Shown here one piece after another: positions 15,098 through 25,800 of a DNA stretch of 42,328 bases. The position numbers were made by a program, and so were the translations under genes. A model generated the notes under the pieces. It saw nothing but the letters and a program-made list of their open reading frames with translations, was not told where the DNA came from and searched no databases. Source of the DNA: Paludibacteraceae bacterium (GTDB lineage: Bacteria > Bacteroidota > Bacteroidia > Bacteroidales > Paludibacteraceae); the NCBI GenBank assembly GCA_905235505.1, contig CAJOMJ010000027.1, forward strand, positions 1 to 42,328. Reading direction: 5' to 3'. Numbering within the stretch: position 1 is the first letter of the stretch; every line of letters starts with the position of its first letter.

Positions 15098-17422
15098 TTA
15101 CGCTTTATTCTTTCTGCGTGTCGTTTTTTTTGTTACTGTTGCTGCCGATGATGCTATTATGCGGCGGCAGTCTTCTTCCGTGAGTGCCGCTGCATCGGTA
15201 CCGCGGGGAATCTTGTAGTTGTTGGCGCCCTGCTTGATGTAAGGTCCGAAACGGCCGTTCAGCACTTGCAAGTCGCCCCATTCGTGAATAGGCAGAGAGG
15301 CTTGCCGTTTGTTCTGAATGATTTCAAGAGCCTGCTCCATGGTGACGTGAAGAGGGTCGGTTGACTTGGGTATGGAGAAATACTCTTTGCCGAGTTTGAT
15401 ATATGGGCCGTACATGCCCTCATTGACAATCAGCGTCTCTCCCTCAAACTCACCGATGATATAGGGATACGGAGTGTCGAAGAGGCTGAGAGCTTCTTGA
15501 AGAGTGATGGTGTAGATAGACTGGTCTTTGTTGAGAGAGGCGAAGACCGGCTTCTGTTCATCCTCGGCAGTGCCTATTTGTATGCAAGGTCCTTTCTTTC
15601 CCAACTTGGCAATAACCTGCCGTCCGCTTGCAGGGTCGGTGCCGAGCACACGTCCGGAGAGTTTGCCGCTTTCTACGTTGAGAATGTCGGGATGAAACTG
15701 CTTGTAGAAGTCATCAACCATCTGCACCCACTCAAGTTTACCCTCAGCTATCTCGTCAAAGTCGGCTTCGGACTTGGCAGTGAAGTCGTAGGAGAGAATA
15801 CGGGGGAACTGCTGCACGAGGAAGTCGTTGGTGGCAAACCCGAGGTCGGTAGGCATGAACTTCTGCGAGTCGGCACCGAAAGTTTCCGACTTCTGCTTCT
15901 CGGTGATTTTATCGTTTTTGAGCGTGAGAAGAGTGTAGTTGCGTTTCTGACCGGGTCTTGATGCTTTCACTACATAACCTCTCTGCTGTATGGTATCTAT
16001 GATAGCGGCATAGGTGGAGGGTCTGCCTATCTCAAGTTCTTCCATCTTCTTGACGAGAGAACCGTCAGTAAAGCGGAAGGGTGCCTTGGTGAAGGATTCC
16101 GTTGCAGTAACTTCTTTTGCCTGCAGAGAAGCGTTTTCTTTCATCTTGGGCAGAGAAGTCTGTGTCTCTTCCGTCTCATCGTCAGACCCTTGAATATAGA
16201 GTTTCATGAAACCGTCGAAAGTAATAACCTCTCCTGAAGCAACGAACAAATACGGTGAGTTGGAGACAGATATTTCCATGCGTGTCTGCTCTATAAGCGC
16301 ATCTGCCATCTGCGAGGCAACGGTGCGTTTCCATATAAGGTCGTAGAGGCGGCGTTCGTCATCAGTGCTACCGGCAGTATGACGGTCAATATAAGTTGGT
16401 CGTATAGCCTCATGCGCCTCTTGTGCACCCTTTGATGATGTGTGGAACTGACGCAACTTATGATATTCCGCACCCCACTCTGAGAGTATCTCTTGTTTTG
16501 CCGTATTGAGAGCAAGAGAGGAGAGATTGACAGAGTCGGTTCGCATGTATGTGATAAATCCGTGTTCGTAGAGAGACTGTGCAAGACGCATAGTCTTGGA
16601 TGCAGGGAATCGCAGTTTCCGTGAAGCCTCCTGTTGCAGAGAAGAGGTGGTGAAAGGCGGTGCAGGCTGCCTCTTCAGAGGTTTATGCTGAATAGACTGT
16701 ATGGAGAACTGCGAGGTGCGGCATAGTTCAAGAAAAGCCTCCGCCTCCTGTTTGGTTGAGAAGCGGTGGTTGAGTTCAGTGCGGAAAGTGACCTCTTCCC
16801 CATGTGCGTCAATACCTGTAAAGTCGGCATTGAGACGATAGGAGGCAACAGGTTGGAAGGCCTGTATTTCACGTTCACGCTCTACTATAAGTCTCACTGC
16901 TACAGACTGCACTCGTCCTGCAGAGAGTCCGGGCATGATTTTCTTCCATAGTACGGGCGAGAGTTCGAAACCTACTATACGGTCGAGTACGCGTCGTGCC
17001 TGTTGTGCATTGACGAGGTTATAGTCTATATTGCGCGGGTGCTCAAGTGCGTCAAGAATAGCACTCTTCGTTATCTCAAGAGCAGTAATACGTTTGGTGT
17101 TTTCGTCCTTAAGTCCGAGAACTTCTTTCAGGTGCCAGGCGATGGCTTCCCCTTCGCGGTCGGCATCAGAAGCAAGCCAAACGGTATCGGCTTTACCTGC
17201 TTCGTCTTTGAATTGTTCTATAAGGCGTTTTTTCTTGGGGTCAACAACATAATGTGGCGCATAGTCGTGCTGAAAGTCAATACCCATACTGTTTTTACCG
17301 ACACCGTCAATGTCCCGTATATGACCTTCAGAGGCAAGTACACGAAAGTCTTCCTTGCCAAGAAAGCCTTGTATGGTTTTTGCTTTGTGCGGAGACTCTA
17401 CTATAACGAGGTTTTTACTCAT
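15098..17422 (-). CDS. topA: DNA topoisomerase I (type IA)
   Basis: A 774-residue enzyme that relaxes negative supercoils. It has a TOPRIM domain (LVIVESPHKAKTI ... ASDADREGEAIAW with the acidic DxDxE set) and the active-site Tyr in GFITYMRTDSVNLS, near residue 291. Three C-terminal repeats of the GPYIKLGKEYFSIP type (GKKGPCIQIG, GMYGPYIKLG, GRFGPYIKQG) replace the Cys4 zinc fingers of E. coli TopA; no such cysteines are seen. The tail ends in a basic KKTTRRKNK stretch. The ATG at 17422 is preferred to a GTG two codons upstream. It follows proS by 25 bp, so the two form an operon driven from the proS promoter. Confidence 0.97.
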   Translation of the reverse strand: MSKNLVIVESPHKAKTIQGFLGKEDFRVLASEGHIRDIDGVGKNSMGIDFQHDYAPHYVVDPKKKRLIEQFKDEAGKADTVWLASDADREGEAIAWHLKEVLGLKDENTKRITALEITKSAILDALEHPRNIDYNLVNAQQARRVLDRIVGFELSPVLWKKIMPGLSAGRVQSVAVRLIVEREREIQAFQPVASYRLNADFTGIDAHGEEVTFRTELNHRFSTKQEAEAFLELCRTSQFSIQSIQHKPLKRQPAPPFTTSSLQQEASRKLRFPASKTMRLAQSLYEHGFITYMRTDSVNLSSLALNTAKQEILSEWGAEYHKLRQFHTSSKGAQEAHEAIRPTYIDRHTAGSTDDERRLYDLIWKRTVASQMADALIEQTRMEISVSNSPYLFVASGEVITFDGFMKLYIQGSDDETEETQTSLPKMKENASLQAKEVTATESFTKAPFRFTDGSLVKKMEELEIGRPSTYAAIIDTIQQRGYVVKASRPGQKRNYTLLTLKNDKITEKQKSETFGADSQKFMPTDLGFATNDFLVQQFPRILSYDFTAKSEADFDEIAEGKLEWVQMVDDFYKQFHPDILNVESGKLSGRVLGTDPASGRQVIAKLGKKGPCIQIGTAEDEQKPVFASLNKDQSIYTITLQEALSLFDTPYPYIIGEFEGETLIVNEGMYGPYIKLGKEYFSIPKSTDPLHVTMEQALEIIQNKRQASLPIHEWGDLQVLNGRFGPYIKQGANNYKIPRGTDAAALTEEDCRRIIASSAATVTKKTTRRKNKA

Positions 17423-17447
17423 AAGCACATGAATAAGTATAGTTGTT

Positions 17448-18953
17448 TTAGTATGCTATTGCAAAGATAACACGTTGTTTAGACGGTTTGCCCGTAACCA
17501 TGCAACGGCCTTCTTCGAAGATAGTGTTTTCTCCCTTGAAGAGGACGTTGTCGCGCGAAGGGATACAGCGGATGGTTGCCTTGGTCTCTTCTTTGATAAG
17601 TTCTTCTGTCTCTGGTGTTCCGTCCCAGTGGCAGAGAAGGAATCCGCCTTTCTTTATTTCCTCTTTGAACTCTTCGTAGGAGTTTACTTCATGGGTGTTC
17701 TCAAGGCGGAACTGAAGAGCTTTATCATAGATGTTCTTCTGCATCTGTTCAAGCAGTAGGGCGATGTGGTCTTCGACACCTACAAAAGGAACAGTCTCCT
17801 TGGTGAGAGTGTCGCGCCGTGCCACTTCGATAGTGCCGTTTTCGAGGTCTCTTGCACCCATGGCGATGCGGACGGGTACACCCTTGAGTTCATAGTCGGC
17901 GAACTTGAATCCCGGAGTCTGCTTGTCGCTGGTATCCACTTTTACACGAATGCCTTTGGCCTTGAGGTTGTCGGCAAGCGGATTGAGTACTTCGAGCAGT
18001 TTGTCGAGGTCATCCTGTTTCTTGAAGATGGGTACGATAACCACCTGAACAGGAGCAAGGTGCGGAGGAAGAACGAGTCCGTTGTCATCGGAGTGGGTCA
18101 TGATAAGTGCACCCATAAGACGAGTGGAGACACCCCATGAAGTAGCCCATACATACTCATACTTGTTTTCTTTGGAGAGGAACTGCACATCGAAAGACTT
18201 GGCGAAGTTCTGTCCAAGGAAATGGCTGGTGCCGGCTTGCAGGGCTTTGCCGTCCTGCATCATGGCCTCAATGCAATATGTGTCAAGTGCTCCGGCGAAG
18301 CGTTCATTGGGCGATTTGACACCCTTGACAACGGGTATTGCCATTACGTTTTCTGCGAACTCGGCATATACGTCAAGCATTCTCTCTGCTTCTGCTATGG
18401 CTTCTTCCTTGGTTGCGTGGGCGGTGTGCCCTTCTTGCCAGAGAAACTCTGCAGTACGGAGGAAGAGACGTGTGCGCATTTCCCAACGCATGACGTTTGC
18501 CCACTGGTTGCAGAGTATGGGGAGGTCACGGTAAGAGGAGATCCAGTTCTTGTATGTACTCCAGATTATGGTTTCTGATGTGGGGCGTATGATGAGTTCC
18601 TCCTCAAGTCTGGCATCAGGGTCAACGATGACGCCTTTGCCGTTGGGGTCGTTCTTCAGGCGGTGGTGTGTAACTACTGCACATTCTTTGGCAAAGCCCT
18701 CGACATGTTCCGCTTCGCGACTAAGATAGGATTTGGGGATAAGTAGGGGGAAATAGGCATTGACATGCCCTGTTTCTTTGAAGCGCCTGTCAAGTTCCGC
18801 CTGAATCTTCTCCCATATTGCATAACCGTAGGGTTTGATTACCATACAACCGCGCACGGCGGATTGCTCTGCGAGGTCTGCCTTTACTACAAGTTCGTTG
18901 TACCACTTCGAGTAATCTTCTGCCCTCGAAGTCAGTTTCTCAAATTTAGCCAT
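17448..18953 (-). CDS. proS: Prolyl-tRNA synthetase (archaeal/eukaryotic-like type)
   Basis: A 501-residue class II synthetase that charges tRNA-Pro. It begins with [17 protein letters not shown] and has motif 2 ([24 protein letters not shown]), the [12 protein letters not shown] region, and motif 3 near the [20 protein letters not shown] block. The protein ends in Tyr (VIFAIAY), typical of the archaeal-type enzyme, and there is no bacterial-type editing insertion. Homology starts at MAKFEKL, so the ATG at 18953 is used. An upstream in-frame extension to 19013 overlaps the promoter and is not credible. The gene shares its strand with tRNA-Pro(CGG), 3 kb downstream. Confidence 0.97.
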   Translation of the reverse strand: MAKFEKLTSRAEDYSKWYNELVVKADLAEQSAVRGCMVIKPYGYAIWEKIQAELDRRFKETGHVNAYFPLLIPKSYLSREAEHVEGFAKECAVVTHHRLKNDPNGKGVIVDPDARLEEELIIRPTSETIIWSTYKNWISSYRDLPILCNQWANVMRWEMRTRLFLRTAEFLWQEGHTAHATKEEAIAEAERMLDVYAEFAENVMAIPVVKGVKSPNERFAGALDTYCIEAMMQDGKALQAGTSHFLGQNFAKSFDVQFLSKENKYEYVWATSWGVSTRLMGALIMTHSDDNGLVLPPHLAPVQVVIVPIFKKQDDLDKLLEVLNPLADNLKAKGIRVKVDTSDKQTPGFKFADYELKGVPVRIAMGARDLENGTIEVARRDTLTKETVPFVGVEDHIALLLEQMQKNIYDKALQFRLENTHEVNSYEEFKEEIKKGGFLLCHWDGTPETEELIKEETKATIRCIPSRDNVLFKGENTIFEEGRCMVTGKPSKQRVIFAIAY

Positions 18954-19010
18954 TATGATGTTGTTTAGTTTGTTTGGAGTTGTTAAGGCCAGGTTTTCAC
19001 ATTCGGGCTG

Positions 19011-19041
19011 CAAAGGTAATACAAATTTGTGAAAATCGCAA
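19011..19041 (-). promoter_or_regulatory. Promoter of proS-topA
   Basis: Minus strand: TTG (complement of 19039-19041), 20-bp spacer, TACCTTTG (complement of 19011-19018). Predicted start near 19004, about 50 nt before the ATG at 18953. Its position rules out a longer ProS N-terminus. Confidence 0.78.
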
Positions 19042-19093
19042 CCATGAAAAATCAGAAGGAGCGGATAGGTTGAGTATAGAGTTGTCCTGAGAA

Positions 19094-19252
19094 TGACAAA
19101 ATGTCAGGAAAAAGGGCAATATGATGACAAAATGTCAAAGTGGAGAGAGAGCAAAGAGATAGCAAAGAGTTAGCATGAAGGTAGCATGACGACGGCTATC
19201 TGACAAGATGTCATTTTGTAAGAAAAAATGCGTATTTCCTTACAAAATGACA
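19094..19252. repeat. Cluster of TGACA-N3-TGTCA palindromes and a long inverted repeat
   Basis: TGACAAAATGTCA occurs at 19094-19106 and 19125-19137, exactly 31 bp apart. A variant TGACAAGATGTCA is at 19201-19213. The variant overlaps a perfect 14-bp inverted repeat, 19209-19222 (TGTCATTTTGTAAG) with 19239-19252, around a 16-nt loop. Short AGCAAAGAG / TAGCA direct repeats lie between, about 19150-19190. The whole 19042-19338 gap is non-coding and sits upstream of the proS promoter and downstream of the giant-protein operon. It may be an operator array, a terminator or a protein-binding site. Confidence 0.6.
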
Positions 19253-19338
19253 CTTGCGTGAGTATGTGTGCTGCGAGTGGAATCCGGTTAGAGGCAACGA
19301 AGGGTTGTCAGGGTGTTCCGGTGCAGCGGCACAGTTTG

Positions 19339-19818
19339 TTATTTCTCCTTTACAAAAACAGGAGTAAGGGGTTCAGAGACAGTACCGAGAACATCGTCAT
19401 TGCGGAATGTAAGCGGTTCTGATGCAATGAAGATGTTTTTAAGTACGGAAGAGTAATACTTCAACTGCACATTGTTGTCGGTACTCTCAGGGGCAGTAAC
19501 GAAGAGGAAGAACAGACCGTTGTTTTCCTGTTTCATTGTGTCCACACCGAGGCATACATCACCCGAGAAGGCAGCGAGCATATCGCCATCGGTAATATAC
19601 TCTTTGCCAAGGGCGGCTACCTGCTCAGAGTAAGAGATAGCCAAATCGACCCGCACAACAGCAGTCATAGACGAGGTCATGTCATAATCAACAGGGGAAC
19701 TCCACGCGGGAGCAGAGGATTCTCCGGTGATTGTCTCGGGTTTGTTTTTCTTGTCTTTGTCACATGCCACGAGCATCAGCATGGCGCATGAGATGAATAG
19801 AATAAATCCTTTTTTCAT
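19339..19818 (-). CDS. Lipoprotein downstream of the giant LamG protein
   Basis: A 159-residue predicted lipoprotein; function not recognised. The lipobox is LVAC with Cys19, followed by an acidic/basic DKDKKNK spacer. The mature part contains SSPVDYDMTSSMTAVVRVDL, DGDMLAAFSGDVCLGV and FLFVTAPES-type strands. The AAF-x-G-D-x-CLGV pattern recalls the 'A-F-V-G-x-E-C-R-G' modules of large Bacteroidota secreted proteins, and the giant neighbour carries a similar KNECVGMA segment. It starts 33 bp after the giant gene's stop with no promoter between them, so the two are cotranscribed and may work together at the cell surface. Confidence 0.8.
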   Translation of the reverse strand: MKKGFILFISCAMLMLVACDKDKKNKPETITGESSAPAWSSPVDYDMTSSMTAVVRVDLAISYSEQVAALGKEYITDGDMLAAFSGDVCLGVDTMKQENNGLFFLFVTAPESTDNNVQLKYYSSVLKNIFIASEPLTFRNDDVLGTVSEPLTPVFVKEK

Positions 19819-19851
19819 ATTGTTTATTGTTTTAGTTTGTTTGTCAATTGG

Positions 19852-22800
19852 TTATTCAGTCAATTTTCTGCCTGTGACATCGTATCTGACACCATGGCGT
19901 ATGATGATTACATGGTCGTTTTCGATGATTTTATACACATCGTCAGAGTCGGCAAGCGGAATCAGTTGAAGAGGATGAGAGAGCGAGCCATAGTGTGCAT
20001 CAGCCTGATTCAGTATTCTACCTGACTGTGGTACAAGCTGCGTGCCGTTTTCCGTGCAGAAACGCAGCTCACCTACATTATCGGATTGAACCGTAAGGAA
20101 ATAGATAGTATCGGCATTGACGACATGGGGTTGTGCCCGGGCAGAGAGTTCGTCTGCAACGAATACAAGCAGTCGGGATGACTGAGGAACATTGTCGGGT
20201 AGTGCCGCAATGATTGTCATATTGTTTGCAGCATCGGGATTAGTGAATGCCTCTTCACCGGCAAGGTTTCTCTTCTCGACATCGGTCTGTTGCAGAGACG
20301 ATTTCATGATGTCGTAGTAGTGGAGAGTTGCGGGTCCTTCGCCAAGTCTTCGGAAGTAGTAGCCTTCTCCGGGTCGGAGAGCAGTAAGGTCGCCTTCCCA
20401 CCGTTTGTCTTGGGAGAAGACAGCGAAGTGGTCGTGACTCTTGACGAGGTCGCCCGGGGTGGCGAAGTCGTAGTAGTCGGCAAGTGCCTCCAGAAGCGGT
20501 GTTGTTTCCTTATAGAGACACGGTAGCGGGCTCCATTGACCATTGCCTTGCAGAACGACATACATGGAATCTGCGGGAAGGGTATTGCCGGAGATACGCA
20601 TTGTGTTTCCGTTTTTGCAGAATACCATGTGCGAATATATATACCGATAGTGATAAAGTGAGCCGACGAAACGTTCGAGCGAATCGGAATAGACACAGAA
20701 GTTGCGTGTTACGGGGTTCTTGATAAGGTCGCCTTCTGTCCATGGTTGCGAGGCAGTCATGACATTATTGATAACTCCTGTTGCGTCAGCATTGACATTG
20801 ATATTGAACGAAGTCCAGTTCCAACCCGGGTTAAGGTTGATATTCTGCACTTCGCTGCCGGAGGTAGAGAATATGACAGGTTCTTCATAGCCGCAGCCAA
20901 AGACATTGCCATGTGCAAACTTGACATCAACAGACGATGAGAGGGTGATAACCTTACCGGTAGAAGCCTGCCAGAGTTGGAAGGTTATGCGTTTGTTATT
21001 CATGCTCTCATTGCCATAGATGGTGAGATAGACATTGGAGGTATTGGTCAGGTTGTTGAAGTTGATGTTTGCCATACCTACACATTCGTTCTTATACGTG
21101 GCAATAACCTTATCGTTGTTGTCGGTATCGTATTCGCCATTAACGAGCACTTGTCCGCAAAGCGACATGTTGAGTGCATATTTTGCTTTGTCAGGTTCCT
21201 GCCAAGGACAAGAAGCCGTCACATGGTAAATAATCTTGAGCGGTTCGGAGAGTCCGTTTTCATCAGTTACATACACGAGGTCGGAATAGTTGCCGACAGA
21301 CAGGGAGGTATTGTAGGTAAGCCGGACGGTATGGTATTCGAGCGGATGGATAGTTCCATAGGACTGGTCCACAGTAAGCCACTCGGGCAAGGACTCGATA
21401 GTGAACTGGTGTTTCTTTCCGCTATTGTTGATAATACGTATGTTGTGGCAATTCTCATTTCCACATTCGTAAGCATCTTCATTGTTATAATAGCGCCATA
21501 TCTCAAGAGTGTTATTTTCCCATGTAATGTTGTTGCGGTCAACATAAGCGACCCATGTAACGGGTGAGGGCATAGGATTACCATTGAGGTCTTCCACATC
21601 GCGTACAGTGACAAAGACGGTTTGCTTGTTTATCTCCCTGTCCTGCATTTTGAGGTTGATAAGCAGTTCGTCGTTGTTGAATGCCCAATCGAAATTCAGT
21701 TTGGACAGTGGTTCTGTGGAGTACACAGGTGCATAGAGAATCTTGTCCGCCATACTTTCGATCTGCGGATTCTGACTTTCTATGATCAGGGGTATCTCTT
21801 TGTCAATTTCCTTTCCGTTATCGTCGTAGAACACACGTTGGTCATTGATTGAGAATACGAGTTCGAGTACTCCGTTAGGATTCATTTTCTGAGTTTCGAA
21901 CGGCAGATATGCCATGAGTCCCATTTCATCGCCATAAGGAGAGTGAATGCCAAACTCTTCCACAAGAGTTTTGGGCAGAGCCTGCTCGAAGATGACGAAC
22001 TCATCGATATTGCCTTCGAAGCCATTGCCTCCAAAATACATAGCTCCTGAGATGCCTTCCAACTGAGTAGCGGCAAAGGAGGCGGTCATTCTGCCATTGA
22101 GGAAGACAGATGCATTATTGTATGTACGGTTGACGGTGAGTACGAAATGTTGCCAAGTACCGGGTGTTACTTCTCCTGCGAATATAGTATTGCGGCCGGA
22201 ATGCAAGACAAGCAGATTATCCACTATAGAAATAACTGTGCCCGTGGAATCCGTGGGATATCCTGCGGTGAATATATCACCGTTGGTGCTTGTCGGTCTG
22301 AACCAGAACATGAGTGTCTCATCGTATATCTCCGACCGGCTAAGCAAGTTGCCGTTGAGTGAGACTGTTTGGTTATTGTCAATAGCCAGAGAGATACCTT
22401 GTGGCAAGTTCCATGATGCGTCGTATAATGTAAGAGTAGCGCCTGCGGATTTGTCTTTAAGCGTATTGCCCTTACCTTCGGTCATAGGATAATAAGCCAC
22501 AAGTTCGCGCTCGTATCCTGTGAGGTAGTGCATGTGTGTGGCTGCAATATCTTCCAAAGTGAGTGCTTTGGACCATAGTCTGAGTTCCAACATATTACCC
22601 TCGAAGCCCCTTCCGAAGATAAGCGGTGCGGAGATGTTATAGTTGAGCGTTGCAGGCAGTTTGTGTGCCTGTGGGTCAGTTACGTCGCTTGTACCTGCGA
22701 AGAAACGGATTTCATTGGTTTCATTGTCATAGATAACACCTACACGAGTGAAACTGAGCATTGTTTCCAAGGGTTTGGAATAGATGCGGAATGTGCCAAG

Positions 22801-25800
22801 CATGAGTTGAAGGCGGTTGTCAGCAGTAAGTCCGAACCGCACCCCGTTTCCATTCTCCCCATGTTCGAAGAACACCTGTTCGCGAGAAGGTTGGGAAGGT
22901 TTGACAAGCATATCAATAGAGAACGAGCGATTTGATAGCGAGCGACTGACTTGCGACTTTGCATACGAGTCGGGCATACCTGAGAAATGCACAGAGGTAC
23001 TGGTAGTGATACCCGTACTGTTTGTAACGCCTTTTATCTGGAAGTTATTGTCTTCATCAAGATAGTTGCCGGCAATAGCCTCATTGAAGCGCAGTTTGAG
23101 GTTGTCTCCTATACCGAGTATGGCATTGGCAGGTTCGGGTTCACCGAAGATTCGCGGGGGACGAGTGTCTTTTGTACCGCTAATGACAGGTGAAGACTTA
23201 GTGACAAAGCCTGAACCATAGCGGCAGAAACTAACGGCACGCAGGTCATACTTCTGCTCCATCGGATCGCGTTCTCCATAGAACCGGAAAGGAACAATGC
23301 GCCCGTTTTCTATCATTGCCTTGTTGCCTGTAGCGAGTTGATAGAGACTGTCGGAAGCAAAGAACGAGCATTGGTTAACCCACATCTCTTCGCTCTGGGT
23401 AGAGAGTTTGTATTGGAACTCGATATGGTCGAAGTTCTTATGGTTGATGTCGAATCCATCAATATCTATAGGGATATAGTATCCGACAGAGTCTTGTGAA
23501 GACAATGTATTCATCACCCAGTTTTGCCTTGGCATGGCGATATTGACATCGGATGAGAGTGGCAGGAAATGAACGGAGAGGTTCATTGATGTCAGTGTCT
23601 TCATACAATCGGAGACTGACAATAAGAGAGTAAGATTGTCATAATCGTCCACAGTACCCCGTTCTACGCGCAGTGTCTTCGTGACAGGTCTGCCAGGCAC
23701 TACCCATAACGATACACCTTGCACGAGCGACATACCATCGATGGTTAATACTGCTCCGTTGGGGTTGGATTCTCCGTCAAGGTACAAAGTCAAACCATGG
23801 CCATCGTTAGCAACACCTGCATCTATCTCCGAGTTGTCCATTATGGTAATTTGGAAGTATGCACTATTCTGCGGTTGCACGTTGGTTATCTCATAGGTAT
23901 TGGCGGTCATTTCGGGTTTGACAAGCCATTGCGTACCATTGCCTATGAGCGTACCTTTATTGTAGAAATTGGTGCGTTCTTCACCTTCGTGAGGACAGAA
24001 AGTTGCACCTGCATCAGTATAGAATACGTATGAACCATACAGGTTGTCATCATCTTCCGGGAGAGTGTTTATCCGGTCGCGGATGAATGCGGTTGTTTTA
24101 GCCCAATCGCTGTAAGGAACTCTGTAAGCAGAAACGGTGATGTCTCCATCGGGGTCGGATACGATATTAAAGCCTGCCGATTTTGTATCTCTCTTGGTAT
24201 CCGACTCCCGTGTGTCGTTACTAAAGTTAAACACAGGATCGAAAGAGAAACTGAATTTGGACGAGTTGGTCACTGTTCCCATCTCCTGACCTGTTTTCAG
24301 ACGATAACCTCCATCTTCCCTGTCTTCGGTATGTTGATAGTCATACAAAGCATCTATAGCCGCTTGTCCGAAGGTAGAACCATTGCGCGATTTCCAGAAG
24401 TCTTTCAGGTTGTTGGCAAGATTATTCAATGCTGCTTTCCCCATATTGCTTGCTCCGGTAGCAGCATCGCTACCGATAAGTCCCCACCCTTGAGGAACTT
24501 CATTGTAGTTGGAAGATGCGGAGTAGGTTTCTGTGTGATTGACAGTAGAGCCGTAAGAGACGCTATATGTGCCCACTTTCTTGCTATTGGTTCCCATAGC
24601 CGCCACTTTCTCTTCTTCGTTTTGATAGAGAATGGTAAGCCAATCAATGAGGACATTGTCTAATGCTGCCACACGGTCGGTATAGACTTTATCGTCATCG
24701 GGGGTAACCATCTCGTAGTAGTTGTCGGGCAGTGAATCGCGGAGTGTGACAGTATCCAACGGATGATACCAGTAGATCTCTTCGCCCCTTTGGTTAGCGA
24801 CTTGTTTTGCTTCTTCTATACTTGAGAACTGCATCAGGAGGCTCTGCCGCTCCATTGCTATCTCAGGGATGACGGTGTTGAGGATATAATGTTGCGAATA
24901 TGCAAAGTTAGAGTTAAGTGTAGAACCGAGTACAATCTTTTGACCTGTTACGAGGTGATAAGTTTGTCCGTCTGCCGCGGTACCGGAAGCAATCACTTTC
25001 ATAGCACCTGCATCTATTGCGGGCTTACGCAGGTGATACAGACTATCGTTTATCAGAGTAACCGTTTTTGCCTTGCCTGCCACTTGTGCAATGGTTGTAC
25101 CAAAGAACACATCCGCCATAGCACCCACGTTCTTAGCAGCAGAAGCGGAAGAAGTGGAGATTCTTTCGTTGGTCGTGATAGAGTAGTCGTATTGATATCC
25201 CCAATCCCAACTATGCTTGATTGGAATAGGCATATTGAGTTGTTTGCTTGTGGTGTAGTTTGAGCCCTGGTACATGCCGGCGCCATTAAAAGATGATACC
25301 ACACCGACATCTATAGAGACATTGAGACCGTATTTGAGGTTAATAGTGACTCCCACATCCCATTTGTAATTTTCCTTGTAAGAGTAGGAATAGGTGCTTC
25401 CTGATTCTATCCATGCAGAAGAGCCTGCTCCTCCCGGGTCACGAATGATATCAAGGAGGACTATCTTTGAATCGGTCATTCTGAGGTCTTTCTCTTGTAC
25501 CACAGTTCCGGTTATATACCCGCTGAAGAGTGTGGTTTCCACTATATTGTTTCCCTGCTCAAGAGCGGCGGTAACTGTACGGAGAGCATTAGTACCGACA
25601 TTGTTAACATCGTAGTTGTCCACCATGAGCCAGATGCTCTGATTGCGTCCCTGTGAGTCGAGTGCATAAGTCTGACTTGATTTGGAATCGTGCAATCCGT
25701 TGTGTATGGTGACAGCACCGCCTCTGAGAGGAACACGGTCGAGTCTGCCTGTCTGCGAGTCGTTGTTGTAGTAGTAGTCTTCGTAGGCCTGAGCGATGAA

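Noticed and set aside
18954-19013. Longer ProS start about 20 codons upstream
   Set aside because: It would overlap the promoter, and family homology starts at MAKFEKL (18953).
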